A stretch of 6,710 bases of DNA, taken from assembly GCA_903870185.1 (NCBI GenBank), contig CAIQCE010000061.1:1-6710 (forward strand), given 5' to 3'. Below, piece after piece: positions 1 to 6,126 of the stretch. Made by a program: the position numbers and the translations under genes. The notes beneath the pieces are model-generated. The model had not been told where the DNA came from and did no database searches. It was given only the letters and a program-made list of their open reading frames with translations. This stretch comes from an uncultured Gammaproteobacteria bacterium (GTDB lineage Bacteria; Pseudomonadota; Gammaproteobacteria; Coxiellales; Coxiellaceae). Position 1 is the first letter of the stretch. Every line of letters begins with the position of its first letter.

Positions 1-312
1 CAAGGGGGATGTTTTGAAACTAGTCGTCCAACCACTCATGATGATCCTACCTATGAAGTGGATGGAATTTTGCATTATTGTGTGACCAATATGCCAGGTG
101 CTGTTCCACGAACTTCTACTTTTGCTTTGAATAATGCAACGCTTCCATTCGCATTGACACTGGCCAATAAAGGCTTCCGTAAGGCCTTAGAAGAGGATCC
201 TCATCTTTTAAATGGTCTGAACGTTTGTCATGGAAAGCTGACCTACCAAGCAGTGGCATCTGATTTAAACTTGCCCTATACTCCAGCCGTAGAGGCTATT
301 CGCGCAGCCTAG
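1..312 (+). CDS. ald: Alanine dehydrogenase, C-terminal part (5' end outside window)
   Basis: The reading frame is open from the first base and ends at TAG 310-312, giving the last 103 residues of a protein whose family is usually about 370 residues. The enzyme is a cytosolic, NAD-dependent oxidative deaminase that interconverts L-alanine with pyruvate, ammonia and NADH. The fragment opens with QGGCFETSRPTTHDDP, the conserved stretch that directly follows the catalytic Asp of the family, so that residue should lie just outside the window. It continues with the hallmark NMPGAVPRTST (fragment residues 30-40), part of the nucleotide and substrate pocket, and the usual C-terminal helices (ATLPFALTLANKG). 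No frameshift or internal stop is visible. The GTG at 58 lies inside the conserved domain and is not a real start. The stop is 29 bases before mltD on the same strand, so readthrough transcription is possible. The family call is secure; the start and promoter cannot be seen. Confidence 0.95.
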   Translation, partial: QGGCFETSRPTTHDDPTYEVDGILHYCVTNMPGAVPRTSTFALNNATLPFALTLANKGFRKALEEDPHLLNGLNVCHGKLTYQAVASDLNLPYTPAVEAIRAA

Positions 313-328
313 CTAGCGCAGGAATATA

Positions 329-335
329 GAGGTGA
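329..335 (+). promoter_or_regulatory. Ribosome binding site of mltD, supports GTG start
   Basis: GAGGTGA lies 6 bases before the GTG at 342-344 and matches the 16S rRNA 3' end almost perfectly. It is the only strong Shine-Dalgarno sequence between the ald stop and the signal-peptide codons, so it fixes the unusual GTG start. Confidence 0.75.
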
Positions 336-341
336 TTTAAG

Positions 342-1682
342 GTGCAGGGCAGGGGTAATCGAAAACCAATTCTGTGGGTGATCATCTTAGTATCAATACT
401 CGGAATGAAGCCGCTTGAAGCGGCTCCTTCTGGATTGGTCGTTGCTGAATCAAAGTCCTATAGTGATTATGCAGGCCCTCCCCCTGCTGATCTATCCCTG
501 CCCGAATCACGGATTTTGAATTTAGAAGATTCTTCTTCCCCTGTTTATATGGCAGAGTCTAGAAATTTATGGCATGTATTAGCCCGTGAATTTGAATTTC
601 AAGAAGAGGCCTCTAGGCCTGCGGTCGCCTATCAGGTTCAATGGTTTTTAGCTCATCGTAAAATTTTAAATAAAATGCTCAATAATGCGGTGCCTTATCT
701 CTATTATGTCCACCAACAGGTATTGAAGAAAAAATTCCCAGCTGAAATTGCTTTATTGCCTCTTGTTGAGAGTGGATATAGTCCTTATGCTTATTCAAGC
801 GCAGGAGCTACAGGCCTGTGGCAGTTAATGCCAGCCACTGCGGCAAGCGATGGGCTTCGAATTAATTGGTGGTACGATGGTCGGCGAGATGTTTTAGTGT
901 CAACACACTCAGCACTCGCTTATTTGAAGTTTTTACATGTTCATTTCCATCATTGGCCGTTAGCGATTTCAGCCTATAATGCAGGCCAAGGAACTGTTCA
1001 AAATGCTGTAGATTACAATATCAGAATGAATCAACCAGCCGATTTTTGGTCGCTTCCTTTGCCTCTGCAGACTCGAGACTATTTCCCTAAACTTTTGGCC
1101 TTATCGAGTATTATTTTAAATGCCAAGCATTATGGAGTCGATCTTCCTTATATCCCAGATCAGCCTTATTTTACGCCAGTGACTTTGCATTCTCAGGTAA
1201 CATTAGGGCAGCTTTCTGAAATGTCAGGCTTGAGTGAGGAAGTGGTTCAACGATTGAATCCCGGATTCAGGCGTTGGGCTACTGAACCAAACAATGCTTA
1301 TCCGATTCTAGTCCCAGTGAGTCATTTTGAGCGATTCAAACTAAACTTGAAAAAAACAACTGGAAAAGAAGATTATACTTGGATGTATCACCAAGCTCGA
1401 GGTGGGGAAACGCTTCGAAGTATTGCAGCCAACTACCATGTTCCTCTTAATTTATTGGCTAAGGTTAATGGATTGAATGAGGATGCTAGTCTACCTACGA
1501 ATGAAAGTTTATTAGTTCCTGTTAGATTGCATCGTCGTTTTAATCAAGCTAATGAGCAAGCGATTCATAATGATCAAGTGAAGCCAACGCTTTCCCTACC
1601 TGAACCTGAATTCGCACCTGATAAGCAAATTGATCGCTCCGATACCTTAGAGCAAATGTTAGGTAAGTTGCAATCTGCATAG
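342..1682 (+). CDS. mltD: Membrane-bound lytic murein transglycosylase D-like protein (SLT plus one LysM domain)
   Basis: This 446-residue protein is a periplasmic glycan-strand lytic transglycosylase. It cleaves MurNAc-GlcNAc bonds non-hydrolytically and leaves 1,6-anhydro ends. Residues 1-28 look like a signal peptide: basic start (R4, R7, K8), hydrophobic core about 10-20, likely cleavage near LEA-A. The SLT family 1 domain spans about 130-260: catalytic Glu is E143 in LVESGYSP, followed by GLWQLMP (158-164), YDGRRDV (178-184) and AYNAGQG (211-217). DFWSLPLP and the YFPK...LALS region (about 234-255) are typical of MltD rather than Slt or MltC. One LysM-like peptidoglycan-binding repeat is seen at about 346-394, and a proline- and charge-rich tail follows. 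Escherichia coli MltD is a lipoprotein, but this protein contains no cysteine at all, so it has no lipobox and is probably soluble in the periplasm or held by LysM. The GTG start is chosen from the RBS at 329-335. The stop codon TAG falls inside a repeat copy (1680-1700). Confidence 0.92.
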   Translation: MQGRGNRKPILWVIILVSILGMKPLEAAPSGLVVAESKSYSDYAGPPPADLSLPESRILNLEDSSSPVYMAESRNLWHVLAREFEFQEEASRPAVAYQVQWFLAHRKILNKMLNNAVPYLYYVHQQVLKKKFPAEIALLPLVESGYSPYAYSSAGATGLWQLMPATAASDGLRINWWYDGRRDVLVSTHSALAYLKFLHVHFHHWPLAISAYNAGQGTVQNAVDYNIRMNQPADFWSLPLPLQTRDYFPKLLALSSIILNAKHYGVDLPYIPDQPYFTPVTLHSQVTLGQLSEMSGLSEEVVQRLNPGFRRWATEPNNAYPILVPVSHFERFKLNLKKTTGKEDYTWMYHQARGGETLRSIAANYHVPLNLLAKVNGLNEDASLPTNESLLVPVRLHRRFNQANEQAIHNDQVKPTLSLPEPEFAPDKQIDRSDTLEQMLGKLQSA

Positions 1683-1700
1683 GTTGGTGCCAAGGGAAGC
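1680..1700 (+). repeat. Degenerate half copy of the REP-like repeat, overlapping the mltD stop
   Basis: These 21 bases begin TAGGTTGGT and match 18 of 21 bases of 1735-1755, 55 bases downstream. The right half of the hairpin (GCGGGCCAAC in the full copy) is missing here, so this looks like a decayed or partial copy. The TAG that stops mltD is the first three bases of the repeat. Confidence 0.5.
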
Positions 1701-1733
1701 ATTGCTTAATATATTGCCGGAACTATATATTGT

Positions 1734-1765
1734 GTAGGTTGGTCCCAAGCGTAGCGCGGGCCAAC
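1734..1765 (+). repeat. REP-like element: GTAG plus imperfect hairpin
   Basis: GTAG (1734-1737) is followed directly by an imperfect palindrome. GTTGG 1738-1742 pairs with CCAAC 1761-1765, and CCC 1744-1746 pairs with GGG 1758-1760; T1743 is bulged and the loop is 11 bases. A GTAG tetranucleotide at the foot of a hairpin is the known architecture of REP sequences mobilised by REP-associated (Y1) transposases. The T-rich stretch after it (ATATTATTTTAT, 1766-1777) means the hairpin could also help end mltD transcription. The family assignment is inferred from structure only; no transposase is present in the window. Confidence 0.6.
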
Positions 1766-1804
1766 ATATTATTTTATCTTGGCATCACGAAAGAAAAGAA
1801 CGGG

Positions 1805-1840
1805 CATGTCGGGCCTGAAAAGCGCAGCCCGACTTACATG
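1805..1840 (-). repeat. REP-like hairpin, opposite orientation
   Basis: GTCGGGC 1808-1814 pairs perfectly with GCCCGAC 1827-1833, and TG 1816-1817 with CA 1825-1826 extends the stem past a bulged C. CATGT 1805-1809 and ACATG 1836-1840 add outer symmetry. Read on the minus strand the hairpin is preceded by GTAA, one base from the GTAG of the partner element, so the two hairpins are inverted relative to each other, as in a BIME. On the minus strand, downstream of fumC, the hairpin is followed a few bases later by TTCTTTTCTTT, so it may also act in 3' end formation or protection of the fumC transcript. Confidence 0.6.
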
Positions 1841-1860
1841 ATAGATAGTCTGGCGATTTC

Positions 1861-3258
1861 TTAAGAGGAATTCGTCATCTTCTCTGCATCAACAGCTTTA
1901 TCAAATTCATCCGCCGTTAAAAACCCCAGTTTCAAGCAAGCAGCTTTTAAATTGCTGTTATCTTCATAAGCCGTTTTTGCAATCTTAGCCGCTTTATCAT
2001 AACCAATGACGGGATTTAAAGCGGTTACTAACATGAGAGAATTATCGACGTGTTCCTTGATCTTGCTCAGATTGACTTCTAAACCATCAATCGCATGAAG
2101 CCTAAAAGACTTAGCAGCATCAGCCATCAAATAAATTGATTGGAGTAGATTGTAAATAATTAAAGGCTTATAGACATTCAGCTCGAAATTGCCTTGAGAG
2201 GCTGCAAATCCGATAGCCGCATCATTACCCAAGACTTGAATACAAACCATTGTCATGGCTTCGCACTGTGTCGGATTAACTTTGCCTGGCATGATGGAAG
2301 AACCTGGTTCATTAGCTGGAAGAATAAGTTCTCCTAAGCCACTGCGAGGACCCGAGGCAAGCCACCGGATATCATTGGCAATTTTCATCAAGGCTGTAGA
2401 AAGAGTCTTCAGTGCTCCACTACAATAAGCTATTTCATCATGGCCTGCTAAGGCGGCAAATTTGTTCTTTGCAGAAATAAAAGGAAGACCAGTTAATTGT
2501 GCAATATGAGCAGCTGCCTTATCCGCAAATTGAGGGTGGGTGTTGATTCCTGTGCCGACCGCTGTGCCTCCTAATGCAAGCCGATATAAGAATGGAAGTT
2601 GTTGGTTTAGCATTTCCAAACAAGTATCCAATTGCGAGACATAACCAGAGAATTCTTGGCCTAAGGTTAAGGGGACTGCATCTTGAAGATGGGTTCGTCC
2701 AATCTTAACAATTTTGGCATAGGCTTGCTGTTTAACAAAAAGAGCTTCCCTTAAGTCTTTGATAGCTGGGATAAGTTTTGAATGCAACATCGAGGCAGCT
2801 GCGATATGCATAGCTGTTGGGAAAGTATCATTTGAAGATTGTGACATATTCACATCATCATTAGGATGAACGGGAGACTTACTACCTAATACTCCGCCTG
2901 CGATCTCGATCGCGCGGTTGGAAATCACTTCATTTACATTCATGTTCGTTTGAGTGCCACTCCCTGTTTGCCAAATTCTGAGTGGGAAGTGTTGATTGAG
3001 TTTTCCAGCGATGACTTCATCGGCTGCTTGGATAATTAATTTAGTTTTTTCATCGTTGAGTTTATCGAGCTCTGAATTGGTTAAAGCAGCGGCTTTCTTA
3101 AGGATGCCAAAGGCCCAAATTAATTCAGGAGCCATGGTTTCTCGGCCAATATCAAAATAGTACAAAGAACGGTGAGTTTGGGCGCCACCATAACTATCAG
3201 TTGGAACTTCAATATTGCCCATGCTATCTGATTCAATTCGTACTTTAGGGTTGCTCAT
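1861..3258 (-). CDS. fumC: Fumarate hydratase class II
   Basis: This 465-residue protein (E. coli FumC has 467) is the oxygen-stable, iron-independent fumarase that interconverts fumarate and L-malate in the TCA cycle; the family is a cytosolic homotetramer. All three conserved regions of the superfamily are intact: SGTQTNMN (100-107) with SSNDTFPTAMH (141-151); GRTHLQDA (187-194) with the catalytic-site His at 190; and the signature GSSIMPGKVN (319-328) on the mobile loop, with the catalytic Ser at 320 or 321. The N-terminus (MSNPKVRIESDSMGNIEVP) aligns with the start of other FumC proteins, so the ATG at 3258 is preferred. An open frame extends upstream to 3330 but would overlap orn by 68 bases and add 24 residues unlike FumC. 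A good RBS lies 8 bases upstream of the chosen start. It is the second gene of an orn-fumC unit, 4 bases after the orn stop. Aspartase or argininosuccinate lyase are unlikely given the close match to FumC. Confidence 0.96.
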   Translation of the reverse strand: MSNPKVRIESDSMGNIEVPTDSYGGAQTHRSLYYFDIGRETMAPELIWAFGILKKAAALTNSELDKLNDEKTKLIIQAADEVIAGKLNQHFPLRIWQTGSGTQTNMNVNEVISNRAIEIAGGVLGSKSPVHPNDDVNMSQSSNDTFPTAMHIAAASMLHSKLIPAIKDLREALFVKQQAYAKIVKIGRTHLQDAVPLTLGQEFSGYVSQLDTCLEMLNQQLPFLYRLALGGTAVGTGINTHPQFADKAAAHIAQLTGLPFISAKNKFAALAGHDEIAYCSGALKTLSTALMKIANDIRWLASGPRSGLGELILPANEPGSSIMPGKVNPTQCEAMTMVCIQVLGNDAAIGFAASQGNFELNVYKPLIIYNLLQSIYLMADAAKSFRLHAIDGLEVNLSKIKEHVDNSLMLVTALNPVIGYDKAAKIAKTAYEDNSNLKAACLKLGFLTADEFDKAVDAEKMTNSS

Positions 3259-3262
3259 GCAC

Positions 3263-3823
3263 TTATTCCTTAGGGGTTGGCAGTTTGATGAAATTTTCAC
3301 GATAATAGCGTAATTCCTCAATGGAATCACGGATGTCTTGAAGGGCTAGATGCTCGGCTGTTTTATTGTAGCCTGCTGCTATTTCAGGCGCCCATTGCTG
3401 ACAAAGGATTTTGAGAGTGGTGACATCAAGATTGCGATAATGAAAATACTGCTCCAATAGAGGCATAGATCGGTGGAGAAAACGTCGGTCTTGGCAGATC
3501 GAGTTCCCACACATCGGGGATTTTCCTGGGGTGACGAAGGGTTTTAGGAACTCTAAAGTAATATACTCCGCCTGAGATTCATTGAAGCTACTGGATTTTA
3601 CACGATCAATTAGCCCAGAGCGGCTATGGTGAGAGGTATTCCACTCATCCATTTGATCCAGGATGGCGGATTCTTGAAAGATGGCAATTGCAGGTCCTTC
3701 AGCAAGCACATTAAGCTCACTGTCTGTCACAATGGTAGCGATTTCAATGATTCGGTCATTATCGGTATCAAGACCTGTCATTTCGAGATCAATCCATATT
3801 AAATTTTGTGCTTGTGGTTTCAT
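3263..3823 (-). CDS. orn: Oligoribonuclease (DEDDh 3'-5' exoribonuclease)
   Basis: This 186-residue protein (E. coli Orn has 181) degrades 2-5 nt RNA left over from mRNA decay, and pGpG from cyclic di-GMP breakdown, to mononucleotides in the cytosol. The complete DEDDh metal-binding set is visible: D12 and E14 in IDLEMTGLD, D112 in GNSICQDRRF, H158 and D163 in EHLALQDIRDS. The family-typical WNTSHHSRSGL (61-71), LDVTTLK (132-138) and IEELRYYRENFIK (168-180) are present. The ATG at 3823 gives the expected MKPQAQNLIWIDLE start; the RBS is weak (AAGG about 12 bases upstream). It is the first gene of the orn-fumC unit and is divergent from the sensor kinase gene, with 83 bases between the two starts. 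Nothing unusual is seen in the catalytic core. Confidence 0.96.
   Translation of the reverse strand: MKPQAQNLIWIDLEMTGLDTDNDRIIEIATIVTDSELNVLAEGPAIAIFQESAILDQMDEWNTSHHSRSGLIDRVKSSSFNESQAEYITLEFLKPFVTPGKSPMCGNSICQDRRFLHRSMPLLEQYFHYRNLDVTTLKILCQQWAPEIAAGYNKTAEHLALQDIRDSIEELRYYRENFIKLPTPKE
3267..3271 (-). promoter_or_regulatory. Ribosome binding site of fumC, inside the end of orn
   Basis: On the minus strand AAGGA sits 8 bases before the ATG at 3258 and is formed by the last two sense codons of orn (AAG GAA). It supports the internal ATG as the fumC start and suggests translational coupling, since ribosomes finishing orn end next to it. Confidence 0.65.
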
Positions 3824-3860
3824 GGGTTTATTTAGCCTTGGCTGTCATAAGTAACTCGGC

Positions 3861-3889
3861 ATTCTAAACTACTGGTTATTTAAAGTTAA
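3861..3889 (-). promoter_or_regulatory. Candidate sigma70 promoter for orn-fumC
   Basis: Read on the minus strand, TTAACT (3889-3884, 4 of 6 to the -35 consensus) and TAGAAT (3866-3861, 5 of 6 to the -10 consensus) are separated by exactly 17 bases. Transcription would begin near 3854 and give a leader of about 30 bases before the orn ATG. This is a consensus match only. I found no comparably good promoter on the plus strand for the sensor kinase in the same gap. Confidence 0.45.
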
Positions 3890-3897
3890 GCGTTAGA

Positions 3898-3903
3898 GAG
3901 GGG
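3898..3903 (+). promoter_or_regulatory. Probable ribosome binding site of the sensor kinase gene
   Basis: GAGGGG within a purine-rich run (AGAGAGGGGA) sits 3 bases before the GTG at 3907, with its GAGG core 5 bases before it. It is a better binding site than the GGTTGGCG before the in-frame ATG at 3985, and so favours the GTG start. Confidence 0.5.
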
Positions 3904-3906
3904 ATA

Positions 3907-6123
3907 GTGGCTAATTCACAATTTAATGGTATATTGGGGCGGAAATCAGTATGCTCTATACCCGTTAATCTATTGGGGTTGGCGATGATTATAAATGAAA
4001 CTAGTCAAGGCAAAGAACCTTATTCTGCAGTTGAGTCGGAAGGGGTTTCTAATCAGATTATTCATCCTATTGAAGACTCTCAATATCAAGCCCTATTATT
4101 GAAATGTGAACACTTGTCTCAAGAGCTTCAGCTAGCTCAAAAGAAAATTGACGAACTTGAGAAAAAGAATGAGTTTCTATACGCATCAGATCGACGCTTA
4201 GCTTTGCATCTTCATCAGACTCCTTTGGCTGCAATGGCTTGGGATGAGCAGGATATTCTAACAGAGTGGAATGATGCGGCTGTTAAAATTTTTGGTTTTA
4301 CTAAAGAAGAAGCATTAGGTAGAAATATATTTGATCTGATTATTCCTGAAAAATGCCACGGAAATGTGAAAGAGATTTTTGCGAATGTGCTCGCTAGCCA
4401 AGCTGAAGACCATCATAATATCAATGAGAACTTCACCAAAGATGGAAGACGCATACTGTGTGCTTGGGTTAATACAGCTTTACATGATGCCAGTGGTAAA
4501 TTGATCGGCGCTGCTGCGATGGCACAAGATATTACTCAGAAGCGAGAAGCGGAGATTCAACTTGCATTGATGGAAGAACGAAGACAGATGTTATGGGAAA
4601 ACATCCCTGATTATATTGCTGAAATCGATTTAAATGGAAAAATTATTCTTTGTAATCATGCTTGGCCTGTAAAGCAAATTAATGAAGATGGTCCCACTAT
4701 TTATGATGCATTTCTGAGTGAGAGACGTGCTGTTTTGGCTCAATTGATTTCTAAAAGTATTTCTACAGGCTTAACTCAAAGGTATGAATTGCCTATTATT
4801 ATCGATGGGGCCGAAACATGGTGGTCTCAGAAAATAATACCACTTAAAAACGTGGGTGTGGTTTGCAGTTTATTAGTTGTTAGTTCGGATATCACAGAGC
4901 GAAAGTTGGCCTATCAAGAAATTGAACAGCGAGTTCAAGAGCGAACAGAAGTATTGTTAAATATTAATAATGAACTAAAAGAAGAGATTTGTACTCGAAA
5001 GCATATTGAAATTGCTCTTCGAGAAAGTGAAGGTCGATATTACCGATTGACAACTGTTACTCCCGTGGGTATTTTTCGTTTTAACCTCAAAGGAGACACC
5101 TTTTACGTCAATGAGCATTGTGTTCGAATCATAGGGCTACCCGTCAATGAAATGATGGGGAGGGGATGGGAGAAAAATGTCCATCCGGATGATTATGCTC
5201 GCATCATAGATGAATTTACTGCTGCCGTTCAAAATCAATTACCGGTTAAAACCAAGTATCGTTTTTTACACGAAGATGGAAAAATAGTTTGGGTGGTAGG
5301 AGAGTTTATTACGGAAGTAGATGAAAATAATAATGTGACGGGGTATGTTGGAACTATTACGGATATTACACGTTTGCATCAGGCTGAAGAAAAGTTACAT
5401 CAGCGACAAATAGAGTTGGCGCATTGTTCTCGTCTTAGTACAGTTGGAGAAATGATTTCAGGGATTGCGCATGAAGTGAATCAACCTTTGGCCATGATAG
5501 TTAATTATACAGCAGGTTGTTTACAGCGTATGAAAAAGGAAGATTGCTGTCCTGATATAGGAAGAGTATTACAGCGTATTTTTGAGCAAGCTGAAAGAGC
5601 GGGTGAAATTATACATAGATTGAAAGAGTTTTTAAGAAAAGGTGAGGTTCGAAAAGAACGCCTCAATATTAATGAAGTAATGCGGGATTCATTAAGCTTG
5701 CTTCATGGTGAGTTACATGAGTCTAAAACAAAACTTCATCTTGATTTTCAAGAAAAATTGCCTGAAATATTCATGGATAAGATTCAGATTGAGCAAGTGG
5801 TTATCAATATCATTCATAACGCGATAGAGGCGATGCGTGAGACCCCTCTTGCACGTCGTCAGCTTTTTATTAAGACTCGGCTTTGTTCTGTTGGCGAAGA
5901 AATATTGCAAATATCGATACAGGATACCGGTTCTGGAATTAGCGATGAAATTGCCACTAAAATATTCGATCCATTTTTTACAACAAAATCACATGGGATG
6001 GGAGTTGGGCTTTCAATTTCATCGACAATGGTAGAGCTCTATGGTGGTCGAATTACTTTAGACAAAGATGTAAAAGATGGTGCTAAATTTGTTATTAACT
6101 TACCGATTAATCGTTTGGGGTAA
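3907..6123 (+). CDS. Soluble multi-PAS sensor histidine kinase, FixL-like
   Basis: This 738-residue kinase probably autophosphorylates on His and passes phosphate to the regulator encoded 3 bases downstream. Domains in order: a coiled-coil-like segment (about 58-92); PAS 1 (about 93-215) ending in AAAMAQDITQKRE; a more divergent PAS 2 (about 223-333) ending in VVSSDITERK; a charged helical linker (332-372); PAS 3 (about 375-490) with the PAS-fold motif WEKNVHPDDY and ending in GTITDITRL; the dimerisation domain with H-box GEMISGIAHEVNQPLA, phospho-acceptor H522; and the ATPase domain with N-box INIIHNAIEAM (633-643), G1 QDTGSGIS (D673), F-box IFDPFFTTK (686-694) and G2 GMGVGL (697-702). All kinase motifs are intact. 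There are no true membrane spans; residues 17-29 are hydrophobic but too short, so the protein should be cytosolic. The HEVNQPLA...NYTAGCLQR pattern resembles FixL and related kinases. The start is uncertain: GTG 3907 has the better RBS, while ATG 3985 (residue 27) is possible. The signal is unknown. Confidence 0.9.
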   Translation: MANSQFNGILGRKSVCSIPVNLLGLAMIINETSQGKEPYSAVESEGVSNQIIHPIEDSQYQALLLKCEHLSQELQLAQKKIDELEKKNEFLYASDRRLALHLHQTPLAAMAWDEQDILTEWNDAAVKIFGFTKEEALGRNIFDLIIPEKCHGNVKEIFANVLASQAEDHHNINENFTKDGRRILCAWVNTALHDASGKLIGAAAMAQDITQKREAEIQLALMEERRQMLWENIPDYIAEIDLNGKIILCNHAWPVKQINEDGPTIYDAFLSERRAVLAQLISKSISTGLTQRYELPIIIDGAETWWSQKIIPLKNVGVVCSLLVVSSDITERKLAYQEIEQRVQERTEVLLNINNELKEEICTRKHIEIALRESEGRYYRLTTVTPVGIFRFNLKGDTFYVNEHCVRIIGLPVNEMMGRGWEKNVHPDDYARIIDEFTAAVQNQLPVKTKYRFLHEDGKIVWVVGEFITEVDENNNVTGYVGTITDITRLHQAEEKLHQRQIELAHCSRLSTVGEMISGIAHEVNQPLAMIVNYTAGCLQRMKKEDCCPDIGRVLQRIFEQAERAGEIIHRLKEFLRKGEVRKERLNINEVMRDSLSLLHGELHESKTKLHLDFQEKLPEIFMDKIQIEQVVINIIHNAIEAMRETPLARRQLFIKTRLCSVGEEILQISIQDTGSGISDEIATKIFDPFFTTKSHGMGVGLSISSTMVELYGGRITLDKDVKDGAKFVINLPINRLG

Positions 6124-6126
6124 AAT

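Noticed and set aside
58..312. Stand-alone 84-residue protein starting at GTG 58
   Set aside because: The frame is open to the window edge and the upstream residues (QGGCFETSRPTTHDDP) belong to alanine dehydrogenase, so it is the tail of a larger gene.
1697..1707. Short palindrome AAGCA-T-TGCTT after mltD
   Set aside because: Five-base arms around a single base cannot form a stable hairpin, and it is too short to call an operator.
3259..3330. Longer fumC starting at 3330 with 24 extra residues
   Set aside because: The extension is an out-of-frame reading of orn, is unlike any FumC N-terminus, and the ATG at 3258 has a well-placed RBS.
3824..3906. Sigma70 promoter for the sensor kinase
   Set aside because: TATTTA at 3877-3882 is a poor -10 with no -35 at proper distance, and TTGGCT 3838-3843 with TAAACT 3865-3870 has a 21-base spacer. 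Neither is good enough to annotate.
5713..5910. Small minus-strand open frame inside the kinase gene
   Set aside because: It lies opposite the conserved N-box region of the kinase and has no recognisable protein features; it is a shadow.
5837..6034. Small plus-strand open frame inside the kinase gene
   Set aside because: It is an alternative frame across the ATPase domain, whose own frame is clearly conserved.
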